From NCBI GenBank assembly GCA_040880065.1, contig JBBDJE010000024.1:1-32119 (forward strand): a DNA stretch of 32,119 bases, read 5' to 3'. This stretch comes from Abyssibius sp040880065. Lineage in GTDB: Bacteria; Pseudomonadota; Alphaproteobacteria; Rhodobacterales; Rhodobacteraceae. Numbering within the stretch: position 1 is the stretch's first letter; every line of letters starts with the position of its first letter. Shown piece after piece: positions 26,055 through 32,119 of this stretch. The position numbers and the translations under genes were made by a program. A model generated the notes under the pieces. It was given only the letters and a program-made list of their open reading frames with translations, had not been told where the DNA came from and did no database searches.

Positions 26055-27644
26055 CTACTCTGCCGGCACGGCAGCGGCGGTCGATTTCGCCGGCTGCGCC
26101 GTAACCGTTTTCCAAAGGTTTACACACATGATGATTGCGCCTGCCAGATACATAATCCCGCCAATGCCACGCACAACCAGCATCGGCCATTTCGCATCAA
26201 CCGTGTCAACGAAGCTGTTTACAAGAAAGCCCTGCGCATCAACTTCACGCCACATCAGGCCTTCCATGATCCCGCTCACCCACATCGAGGCGGCGTAAAG
26301 CACGATGCCAAGCGTGGCGAGCCAGAAGTGCCAGTTCACCATGCGCAGCGAATAAAGGCTGGCGCGGTTCCACAGCTTGGGCACAAGGAAATAGAGCGCG
26401 CCAAAGGTGATCATCCCGTTCCAACCCAATGCGCCGGAATGCACATGGCCGATGGTCCAGTCGGTGTAATGGCTCAGGCTGTTGACGGCCTTGATGCTCA
26501 TCATCGGGCCTTCAAATGTGGACATGCCGTAAAAGCCGAGGCTGATCACCATGATGCGTAACACTGGGTCGGTGCGCAGCTTGTCCCATGCGCCGCTCAG
26601 CGTCATCAGACCGTTGATCATCCCGCCCCAGCTTGGCATCCACAGCATGATCGAGAACACCATGCCCAGCGTCTGCGCCCAATCGGGCAAGGCGGTATAA
26701 TGCAGATGGTGCGGACCGGCCCAGATATACAGGAAGATCAGCGCCCAGAAATGGATGATCGACAGTTTGTAGCTGTAAATCGGGCGTTCGGCCTGTTTGG
26801 GAATGAAGTAATACATCATCCCCAGAAAGCCCGCCGTCAGGAAGAAGCCAACCGCATTATGCCCGTACCACCACTGCGTCAGCGCATCCTGCACACCGGC
26901 GAAAAGCTGCACCGATTTCGAGCTGAGCAGCGAAACCGGCATCGACAGGTTGTTGACCAGATGCAGCATTGCAATCGTGACAATGAAGGCAAGGAAGAAC
27001 CAGTTGGCCACATAGATATGCGGCTCCTTGCGCCGCACAATCGTGCCCAGAAACACGGCCAGATAGGCCAGCCAGACAATCGTCAGCCAGATATCGACAT
27101 ACCATTCCGGCTCGGCATATTCCTTGGCCTGGGTCGAGCCCATCACATAGCCCGTTGCAGCCAGCACGATGAACAGCTGGTAGCCCCAGAACACGAACCA
27201 CGAAAGGTTGCCCCCCCAAAGCCGCGCCGCCGAGGTGCGCTGCACAATATATAGGCTGGTCGCAATCAGCGCGTTGCCACCAAATGCAAAGATCACCGCG
27301 CTGGTATGCAGCGGGCGCAAACGGCCGAAACTTGTGTAGGAAAGCCCGAAGTTCAGGTCGGGAAAGGCAAGCTGGAAGGCGATGAACACCCCCGCGGCAA
27401 ACCCGACAATCCCCCAAAATGCAGTGGCAATCACGCCCGCGCGGATCACATCATCCATATAGCCCGTCGGGGTGGCGCGCACCGGCTCCCCCATCGAGCG
27501 AATCACCATCATCGCGGTGAACCCCGCCACCAGCATGATGATGATTGCATGAACCTGATAGGCCAGATCCAGTCCGAAATTTGCGGCGAGCGCTGCAAAT
27601 AATGCAATAAATCCAAGCACTATTGCCTGAAAAGACTTGAGCAT
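26055..27644 (-). CDS. ccoN: cbb3 cytochrome oxidase catalytic subunit I CcoN
   Basis: The product is 529 residues with about 12 membrane helices, the heme-copper oxidase core. Visible ligands are His113 (RPLHTSAV), His262 (WWYGHNAVG), His312-His313 (AGPHHLHY) and the GHVHSG pair (His400, His402) for hemes b and b3. YSYKLSIIHFW (290-300) carries the tyrosine expected to crosslink to a copper histidine. It reduces O2 at high affinity. I chose the ATG at 27644 because AAGGGGA precedes it. The in-frame ATG at 27671 lies in the loop of a hairpin and has no ribosome site. Confidence 0.97.
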   Translation of the reverse strand: MLKSFQAIVLGFIALFAALAANFGLDLAYQVHAIIIMLVAGFTAMMVIRSMGEPVRATPTGYMDDVIRAGVIATAFWGIVGFAAGVFIAFQLAFPDLNFGLSYTSFGRLRPLHTSAVIFAFGGNALIATSLYIVQRTSAARLWGGNLSWFVFWGYQLFIVLAATGYVMGSTQAKEYAEPEWYVDIWLTIVWLAYLAVFLGTIVRRKEPHIYVANWFFLAFIVTIAMLHLVNNLSMPVSLLSSKSVQLFAGVQDALTQWWYGHNAVGFFLTAGFLGMMYYFIPKQAERPIYSYKLSIIHFWALIFLYIWAGPHHLHYTALPDWAQTLGMVFSIMLWMPSWGGMINGLMTLSGAWDKLRTDPVLRIMVISLGFYGMSTFEGPMMSIKAVNSLSHYTDWTIGHVHSGALGWNGMITFGALYFLVPKLWNRASLYSLRMVNWHFWLATLGIVLYAASMWVSGIMEGLMWREVDAQGFLVNSFVDTVDAKWPMLVVRGIGGIMYLAGAIIMCVNLWKTVTAQPAKSTAAAVPAE

Positions 27645-27664
27645 GATTGTCCCCTTTTTCGTAT

Positions 27665-27678
27665 CCCCCATTCGGGGG
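27665..27678 (-). promoter_or_regulatory. 5'-UTR hairpin of the ccoN transcript
   Basis: CCCCCATTCGGGGG, a 5-bp all-GC stem with a 4-nt loop, lies just upstream of the ccoN ribosome site. If transcription begins near 27680, as the FNR box spacing predicts, this hairpin forms the very 5' end of the mRNA. It may protect the message. The start site is inferred. Confidence 0.4.
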
Positions 27679-27715
27679 CTTTAAGGCTTATTGCATGTGC
27701 GAAGAAGCGGTAGCC

Positions 27716-27729
27716 TTGATCCAGATCAA
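27716..27729 (-). promoter_or_regulatory. FNR/FnrL box upstream of ccoNOQP
   Basis: TTGATCCAGATCAA matches the FNR consensus TTGAT-N4-ATCAA in full. It lies between the fnrL stop and ccoN, 72-85 nt before the ccoN ATG. With the box centred at -41.5, transcription would start near 27681, and AATAAG (27687-27692) stands in the -10 position. This predicts activation by FnrL at low oxygen. Confidence 0.88.
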
Positions 27730-27738
27730 ACGGGAAAA

Positions 27739-28488
27739 TCAATCCAGCACGCCACCATCAGAATCATCGCCCGCTTCATCAAGCAAGGCGGCATAATCCG
27801 GCACGCAAATGCGGCGCGCTTCTTCCATTTCGATAATGCCGTCGCGCTTGAGCGCCGACATCTGGCGCGAGACGGTCTCGATTGTCAGCCCCAGATAGTC
27901 GGCCATAGCTTCACGCGTCAGCGGAAGGTTAAACACCAAACCATCTGTCGGTGTAAGCTTGGACATGGCCGCATCGCGGCGGGCGATAATCGCCAGAAGG
28001 CTGGCAATTTTCTCGCGTGCGGTCTTGCGCCCGAGCAGCAGCATCCATTCGCGCGCCGAATCAAGCTCGTCCAGCGTCATATCCAGCAGGCGGCGTTCCA
28101 GCGCCGGGCTTTTGGCAATCATCTCGTCAAACTGTTTTTTCTGGAAGGTGCAAACCAGCACATCGCTGGCGGCGACCACATCAAAAGGGGCTTTTTTGCG
28201 CCCCGGCCGGCCGATAAAGTCGCTTGGCAGCAGCAGGCCAACCATCTGGCGGCGGCCATCGGGCAGGCTTCGGGCCAGCGTCGCCACACCGTTCACCACT
28301 GAACCAATACTCGCCATATCCTCACCGGCCCAAAACAGAGTCTCGCCGGCTTTGAAGGTTTTATAGGTCTTGATCGCGTCAAGCTTCACCAACTCGTCGG
28401 CCTGGGTATAGGCGCAAACGGCGCGGTGGCGGATGGGGCAATCGCCACAGCGCAGGTGCATGTCGATCTTTGGTTGTGTGTTTGGCAT
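27739..28488 (-). CDS. fnrL: Oxygen-sensing transcription regulator FnrL (CRP/FNR family)
   Basis: The product is 249 residues from the ATG at 28488, which has GGAG upstream; the ATG at 28503 would add five residues. Cys14, Cys17 and Cys25 (CGDCPIRHRAVC) and Cys113 (VLVCTF) are the four ligands expected for the oxygen-labile 4Fe-4S cluster. A cyclic-nucleotide-type beta-barrel, a dimer helix with EWMLLLGRKTAREKIASLLA, and a helix-turn-helix with ETVSRQ (the E-SR pattern that reads TTGAT) follow. It activates microaerobic genes. It lies between its likely targets: ccoN downstream and hemN divergent, each with an FNR box. Confidence 0.97.
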   Translation of the reverse strand: MPNTQPKIDMHLRCGDCPIRHRAVCAYTQADELVKLDAIKTYKTFKAGETLFWAGEDMASIGSVVNGVATLARSLPDGRRQMVGLLLPSDFIGRPGRKKAPFDVVAASDVLVCTFQKKQFDEMIAKSPALERRLLDMTLDELDSAREWMLLLGRKTAREKIASLLAIIARRDAAMSKLTPTDGLVFNLPLTREAMADYLGLTIETVSRQMSALKRDGIIEMEEARRICVPDYAALLDEAGDDSDGGVLD

Positions 28489-28507
28489 GGGCACTCCATT
28501 CAAGCAT

Positions 28508-28535
28508 AATCTAGCACGTGGTTGATCTTGATCAA
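28508..28535 (-). promoter_or_regulatory. Probable fnrL promoter overlapping the FNR box
   Basis: On the minus strand TTGATC (28530-28535) and TAGATT (28508-28513), 16 nt apart, make an acceptable sigma-70-type promoter, with transcription starting near 28501. The -35 element is part of the FNR box, so bound FnrL would be expected to block RNA polymerase here. This is inferred from spacing. Confidence 0.45.
28522..28535. promoter_or_regulatory. FNR/FnrL box between fnrL and hemN
   Basis: TTGATCTTGATCAA is a perfect FNR consensus. Its centre (28528.5) lies 42.5 nt from the hemN ATG and 40.5 nt from the fnrL ATG. Anaerobic activation of hemN through FnrL is known in Rhodobacter. The short distances here are unusual (see findings). 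Confidence 0.92.
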
Positions 28536-28556
28536 GGCGGCGTCACGTAAACGCGC

Positions 28557-28562
28557 GTTAAT
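28557..28562 (+). promoter_or_regulatory. Candidate -10 element of hemN
   Basis: GTTAAT (four of six matches to TATAAT) lies where a class II FNR promoter with the box at -41.5 needs its -10. It predicts transcription starting at about 28569-28571, at the hemN start codon itself. Confidence 0.35.
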
Positions 28563-28570
28563 GGGCTGAA

Positions 28571-29926
28571 ATGACACAGTTACACGCCCTCAAACAGGCC
28601 GGCTTGTTCGATGTGAATGCCCCGCGCTACACATCCTACCCTACGGCGACCCAGTTTTCGCCGGAAATCGGCGCGCAGGACTATGCAAGCTGGCTCGGTG
28701 ATCTGCCGCCGGCAAACCCGGTGTCGCTCTACGTCCATATACCGTTTTGCGAGCGGCTGTGCTGGTATTGCGCCTGCCGCACCCAAGGGGTGCGCAGCCT
28801 GTCGCCGGTGCGCGCCTATGTCGATGTTTTGCTTCAGGAAATTTCGACACTGCGCCGCTATCTCCCCGCCGGTTTGCGGGCCAGCCGCCTTCATTTTGGT
28901 GGCGGCTCGCCCACTATCCTGCCCCCTGAAGAGGTTGCACGCCTTGTTGATGCGCTCACCACGCTCGTGCCGCTAACCGATGGCGCCGAATTTTCGGTCG
29001 AGATCGACCCAAGCGCCATAGATACCGCGCGCATGGATGCCTTTGTTGCCGCCGGTATGAACCGCGCGTCAATCGGCGTGCAAGATTTCGCACCACAGGT
29101 GCAAAAGGCCATTGGTCGGCTGCAAAGCTATGAAATAACTAAGAAAACGGTAGATGCTTTGCGCGCGCGCGGGGTCAATTCCATCAATGTCGACCTTGTC
29201 TACGGCCTGCCCTTTCAGGATTGGGCGGCGCTGGAGGCAACGCTCGAACAAACGCTTGGCCTGTCGCCAGACCGCTTGGCGCTGTTCGGTTATGCGCATG
29301 TGCCGTGGATGGCCAAGCGCCAGAAGATGATTCCCGAAGCCGCCCTGCCCGGCGCGCATGAGCGATTTTTTCTTGCGCAAAATGGCGCCGCCAAGCTTGT
29401 GCAAAGCGGGCTACGCCCCATTGGCATCGACCATTTTGCCAAGGCAAGCGATGCTCTGTCGCATGCGCAGGCCAAGGGCACCTTACGGCGCAATTTTCAG
29501 GGCTATACCGATGAATCCGCCGCCAGCCTTATTGGCATCGGCGCGTCGTCCATCAGCCAGTTGCCGCGCGGCTATGTGCAAAACGCTGCGGCTACCGCGC
29601 AGTATAATGCCGCCATTTCCACCGGCAAACTGGCCGCATCACGCGGCATAAAGCTGGGGCTCGATGATCAGGTGCGCGCAACGGCAATTGAAATGCTGAT
29701 GTGCGAGTTCAAGCTTGACCTTGGCCGCCTCGAAGCGCGTTTTGGGGCGTTCATGTTGCCGTTGCTAAAAATTGCCCAAACCGCCGCGTGCCGCTTTAGC
29801 GGTTTTTGCACATTTGATGGCGAGACCCTCACCATCCTCCCCGAGGGCCTCGCTCTCACCCGGATGATCGCGCAAATGTTCGATGCCTACGCTGTCGACC
29901 AGGCCCGCCATTCCAGCGCCATTTAA
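28571..29926 (+). CDS. hemN: Oxygen-independent coproporphyrinogen III oxidase HemN
   Basis: The product is a 451-residue radical-SAM enzyme that decarboxylates coproporphyrinogen III to protoporphyrinogen IX without oxygen, in heme and bacteriochlorophyll synthesis. The cluster motif is Cys60-x3-Cys64-x2-Cys67-x-Cys69 (PFCERLCWYCACR), the true HemN pattern with its fourth cysteine. LHFGGGSPT follows as the SAM-binding GGxP-type segment, and then VEIDPS. The C-terminal HemN domain begins near residue 360. Length is normal. It is divergent from fnrL across a 82-bp gap with one FNR box. No good Shine-Dalgarno precedes the ATG. Confidence 0.96.
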   Translation: MTQLHALKQAGLFDVNAPRYTSYPTATQFSPEIGAQDYASWLGDLPPANPVSLYVHIPFCERLCWYCACRTQGVRSLSPVRAYVDVLLQEISTLRRYLPAGLRASRLHFGGGSPTILPPEEVARLVDALTTLVPLTDGAEFSVEIDPSAIDTARMDAFVAAGMNRASIGVQDFAPQVQKAIGRLQSYEITKKTVDALRARGVNSINVDLVYGLPFQDWAALEATLEQTLGLSPDRLALFGYAHVPWMAKRQKMIPEAALPGAHERFFLAQNGAAKLVQSGLRPIGIDHFAKASDALSHAQAKGTLRRNFQGYTDESAASLIGIGASSISQLPRGYVQNAAATAQYNAAISTGKLAASRGIKLGLDDQVRATAIEMLMCEFKLDLGRLEARFGAFMLPLLKIAQTAACRFSGFCTFDGETLTILPEGLALTRMIAQMFDAYAVDQARHSSAI

Positions 29927-29940
29927 CGCTTTGTTCACAA

Positions 29941-29978
29941 AAAACGGGCGCTGAAACCTGCTGGTTTGCGCCCGTTTT
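29941..29978. terminator. Bidirectional terminator between hemN and gap
   Basis: CGGGCGC (29945-29951) pairs with GCGCCCG (29968-29974). Flanking AAAA and TTTT extend the stem, and an inner AAACC/GGTTT stem closes the loop. T-runs follow on both strands (TTTTGT plus; TTTTTT minus), so it can end hemN from one side and gap from the other. Confidence 0.85.
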
Positions 29979-30001
29979 GTGCCGTTTTACGCGAAAACAC
30001 G

Positions 30002-30047
30002 GTTATAATGTAACTATAAGCGCGGTTACATTATAACTATAAGTGCG
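30002..30047. repeat. Two 23-bp tandem units with mirrored Zur-box-like 13-mers
   Basis: GTTATAATGTAAC (30002-30014) and its exact reverse complement GTTACATTATAAC (30025-30037) are each followed by TATAAG and then CGCG or TGCG. They form two 23-bp units, and the 13-mers also form a perfect inverted repeat around 10 nt. Each 13-mer differs by one base from the core of the enterobacterial Zur box (GTTATANTATAAC). The element lies just past the 3' end of gap. Whether it binds protein or acts as an RNA hairpin is open. Confidence 0.7.
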
Positions 30048-30059
30048 TTTCAGTGTAAC

Positions 30060-31061
30060 CTAAAGGAACTTTCCCATCGCGATGGCGGTGTCGGCCATAC
30101 GGTTGGAAAAACCCCATTCATTGTCATACCAGGTCAGAATCCGCACGAGGTTCCCGTCCAGAACCTTGGTCTGGTCCATATGGAAGACCGAGCTGCGCGG
30201 GTCGTGGTTGATGTCGATCGAGACAAGCGGCTCATCGGTAAACCCAAGAATTCCTTGAAGTATTCCGCTTGCAGCCACGCGGATCGCATCATTGATTTCC
30301 TCTGCCGTCGTGTCGCGCAACGCCGTGAATGTCAGGTCCACAACCGAAACATTGGGCGTCGGCACGCGAATCGAAACGCCATCAAGCTTGCCGTTCAACT
30401 CCGGCAGCACCAACCCAACAGCCTTGGCCGCCCCGGTCGAGGTCGGGATCATGCTCATCGCCGCCGCACGCGCGCGATACAGGTCTTTATGCATGGTGTC
30501 CAAGGTCGGCTGGTCGCCGGTGTAGGAATGGATGGTCGTCATGAATCCGTTTTTGATTCCAACAGCTTGGTGCAATACCTGTACCACCGGCGACAGGCAG
30601 TTCGTGGTGCAGGACGCGTTGGAAACCACAAGGTCATCTGCCGTAAGCTGGTCATGGTTCACGCCGTAAACGATGGTCTTGTCAGCACCTGCACCCGGCG
30701 CCGAGATCAGCACCCGCTTGGAGCCGTTTTCCAGATGCATGGCTGCTTTTGCACGGTCGGTGAAAATACCGGTGCATTCCAGCGCAATATCAACATCGCC
30801 CCATGGCAGCGCTTTCGGGTCACGCTCGGCGGTGACAATAATCGGGCCGCGGCCAACGTCGATCGTGTTGCCTACAACTTTGACATCAAACGGAAATTTT
30901 CCGTGAACCGAGTCATAGCGCAGCAAATGCGCATTGGTTTCAACCGGCCCAAGGTCATTAATGGCGATCACTTCAATATCGGTGCGACCGGATTCGATGA
31001 TCCCGCGCAAAACATTACGGCCGATACGGCCGAAACCGTTGATGGCGACTTTCAAGGTCAT
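30060..31061 (-). CDS. gap: Glyceraldehyde-3-phosphate dehydrogenase, type I
   Basis: The product is 333 residues, the normal length. The N-terminal Rossmann motif is INGFGRIGRN (7-16), with Asp36 in INDL fitting NAD rather than NADP preference. The catalytic Cys151 lies in SNASCTTNC, with His178 in TTIHSYTGDQ. The C-terminal WYDNEWGFSNRM is standard. It interconverts glyceraldehyde 3-phosphate and 1,3-bisphosphoglycerate in glycolysis and gluconeogenesis. The ATG at 31061 follows AGGAAA; the frame extends to 31142, but that part is not GAPDH-like. It is a single gene with no pgk or tkt beside it here. Confidence 0.97.
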   Translation of the reverse strand: MTLKVAINGFGRIGRNVLRGIIESGRTDIEVIAINDLGPVETNAHLLRYDSVHGKFPFDVKVVGNTIDVGRGPIIVTAERDPKALPWGDVDIALECTGIFTDRAKAAMHLENGSKRVLISAPGAGADKTIVYGVNHDQLTADDLVVSNASCTTNCLSPVVQVLHQAVGIKNGFMTTIHSYTGDQPTLDTMHKDLYRARAAAMSMIPTSTGAAKAVGLVLPELNGKLDGVSIRVPTPNVSVVDLTFTALRDTTAEEINDAIRVAASGILQGILGFTDEPLVSIDINHDPRSSVFHMDQTKVLDGNLVRILTWYDNEWGFSNRMADTAIAMGKFL

Positions 31062-31137
31062 GGCAATTTTCCTGTTGGCAGTTGGCAAAAACCGGCCAGG
31101 CCGGCGCGGCTGCAATGTGCGAAAGTTTGGATGTAAC

Positions 31138-31180
31138 TGCAAGGGGTCAGGTCTTCTTGGGGAATAACCTGACCCCTGCA
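31138..31180. repeat. REP-like palindrome
   Basis: TGCAAGGGGTCAGGT (31138-31152) and ACCTGACCCCTGCA (31167-31180) are inverted repeats. They give a 14-bp stem with a single bulged A and a 14-nt loop. The GGGGTCAGGT core resembles the palindromes mobilised by REP-associated tyrosine transposases. No T-run follows, so it is not a simple terminator. It stands 77-119 nt before gap. The REP link is from memory of the motif. Confidence 0.55.
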
Positions 31181-31409
31181 GTTTCCGCCAGCCACCTCAG
31201 GCCCAATTAGAAGTGACCAGCATCGGCGAGCGCCCTGAGGCGGTCTCGTTGCGCATAATCTCGCTTAAATGCGCGATTCGGTCAAGCGTTTTCGCTCATT
31301 TATTTTCATTCATGTTTCTTTCTGTCGGAATTTATTGCCGGTTGATGATAGTTTTGTGTTGTTTTTATTGCCTTTAGCGATCGATTGACCATTTTCTGTT
31401 TACTCGCGC

Positions 31410-31433
31410 ATGCATTCATGCACTTATGCAACA
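31410..31433 (+). repeat. Three tandem 8-bp ATGCA repeats, possible GlpR-type operator
   Basis: ATGCATTC, ATGCACTT and ATGCAACA follow each other at an exact 8-bp period, 30-53 nt before the glpR-like ATG. Regularly phased direct repeats near the start of a DeoR-family gene can serve as an operator. No binding evidence exists here. Confidence 0.4.
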
Positions 31434-31462
31434 TAGTGAACAATTTATAACACGAGCAAAAA

Positions 31463-32119
31463 ATGGCCCAAAATTTTCGCCATGATGAAATTCTGACCTT
31501 GGCACGCGAACAGGGCAAGGTAACGGTCGAGATGCTGTCGCGGCACTTTGATGTGACGACACAAACGATTCGCCGTGACCTTTCCGACCTATGTGATTCT
31601 GGCAACCTGACGCGGGTGCATGGCGGCGCGATCCTGCCCTCGGGTGTTGTGAATATGGGCTATGAGGAGCGCAATAATCTTGCGACCAGCCAAAAGGCCG
31701 CGCTGGCTCGCATGTGTGCGGAGCAAATTCCCAACGGGGCCAGCCTTTTTTTGAACATTGGCACCACGACCGAGGCCGTGGCGCGCGCCCTGCTCAACCA
31801 TAAAAACCTGCTGGTCATCACCAATAACATCAACGTTGCCAATATCTTGGCAACGACCCCCCATTCCGAAATCATTCTGGCAGGTGGTGTTTTGCGCCGC
31901 TCTGATGGTGGGTTGGTGGGAGATGTCGCAGCCGAGATCATCCGCCAGTTCCGGGTGGATTATGCGGTTGTTGGCACCGCCGCCATTGCCGAAGATGGCG
32001 TGCTGCTCGACTATGACTTTCGCGAGGTGCGGGTAACGCAGGCAATTATCCAGAATTCCCGCAAGCGGTTTTTGGTGGCGGATTCCATCAAGTTCACCCG
32101 CCACGCACCGGTAAGAATT
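31463..32119 (+). CDS. DeoR-family regulator, GlpR-like (5' part, runs off window)
   Basis: The first 219 codons are present and the gene is open at the right edge. The N-terminal DeoR helix-turn-helix is clear (GKVTVEMLSRHFDVTTQTIR, residues 18-37, then RRDLSDL and RVHGGA). The C-terminal sugar-phosphate sensing domain follows, with NIGTTTEAVARAL, VITNNINVANIL, LAGGVLRRSDGGLVG and VGTAAI. This pattern is that of GlpR, the repressor of glycerol-3-phosphate use that responds to glycerol 3-phosphate. The nearest relatives differ in ligand, so the glycerol assignment is probable, not certain. It is divergent from gap. The ATG has only a weak ribosome site. Confidence 0.9.
   Translation, partial: MAQNFRHDEILTLAREQGKVTVEMLSRHFDVTTQTIRRDLSDLCDSGNLTRVHGGAILPSGVVNMGYEERNNLATSQKAALARMCAEQIPNGASLFLNIGTTTEAVARALLNHKNLLVITNNINVANILATTPHSEIILAGGVLRRSDGGLVGDVAAEIIRQFRVDYAVVGTAAIAEDGVLLDYDFREVRVTQAIIQNSRKRFLVADSIKFTRHAPVRI

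Larger units (their letters stand above)
31062..31462. other. Divergent intergenic region between gap and the glpR-like gene
   Basis: This 401-bp region carries the promoters of both genes. It holds the REP-like palindrome at 31138-31180, a weak CCTCAGG/CCTGAGG inverted repeat (31195-31201 and 31234-31240), TTTTCGCTCA and TTTTCATTCA words 14 nt apart (31289-31298 and 31303-31312), and three ATGCA repeats (31410-31433). The half nearest glpR is AT-rich. No gene is seen. Confidence 0.6.

Noticed and set aside
27645..27671. Longer ccoN start at 27671
   Set aside because: It has no ribosome site and falls in the loop of a GC hairpin, whereas 27644 has AAGGGGA.
30180..31136. 318-codon plus-strand frame opposite gap
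   Set aside because: It overlaps the well-identified gap gene and has no recognisable domain.
1..32119. CRISPR array, rRNA genes, insertion sequences, riboswitches
   Set aside because: I looked for regularly spaced identical repeats, transposase signatures and known RNA motifs and found none beyond the single tRNA and the short repeats listed.

Overview
The window is GC-rich, densely coded DNA from an alphaproteobacterium, most likely Rhodobacteraceae (Rhodobacter/Roseobacter side). This rests on gene content and order: ccoNOQP, ccoGHIS, an FnrL-type regulator and hemN form the arrangement known from Rhodobacter. FNR boxes sit upstream of ccoN and between fnrL and hemN. This assignment is inference; no 16S gene is present.

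Layout. Positions 1-778 hold the last codons of an unknown gene, a tRNA-Thr(UGU) on the minus strand, and about 535 bp of comparatively AT-rich DNA. Positions 779-17372 hold one tightly packed plus-strand operon of eight genes, nearly all joined by overlaps or 1-nt gaps. It encodes a small hypothetical protein, a MoxR-type AAA+ ATPase, a protein with what looks like a vWA fold lacking its metal site, a coiled-coil protein, two membrane proteins, a 2805-residue membrane-anchored beta-propeller-like protein ending in a peptidoglycan-binding domain, and a soluble hypothetical protein. I read it as a version of the computationally predicted MoxR-vWA-beta-propeller ternary systems. It appears extended so that a cytoplasmic ATPase is physically linked through the inner membrane to the cell wall. 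This is the most interesting part of the window.

Positions 17369-19894 hold a two-domain iron-type ABC permease (minus) and a small sulfotransferase (plus), divergently arranged. Each converges with its outer neighbour on a shared CTAG stop. Positions 19891-27644 (minus) encode cytochrome cbb3 oxidase: ccoN-ccoO-ccoQ-ccoP, then a terminator hairpin, then ccoG-ccoH-ccoI-ccoS for copper supply and assembly. Positions 27739-29926 hold fnrL (minus) and hemN (plus) around one FNR box, so microaerobic respiration, oxygen sensing and anaerobic heme synthesis are clustered.

Positions 29927-32119 hold a bidirectional terminator, a pair of Zur-box-like palindromic repeats, gap (glyceraldehyde-3-phosphate dehydrogenase, minus), a REP-like palindrome, and the start of a GlpR/DeoR-family regulator (plus) that runs off the window.
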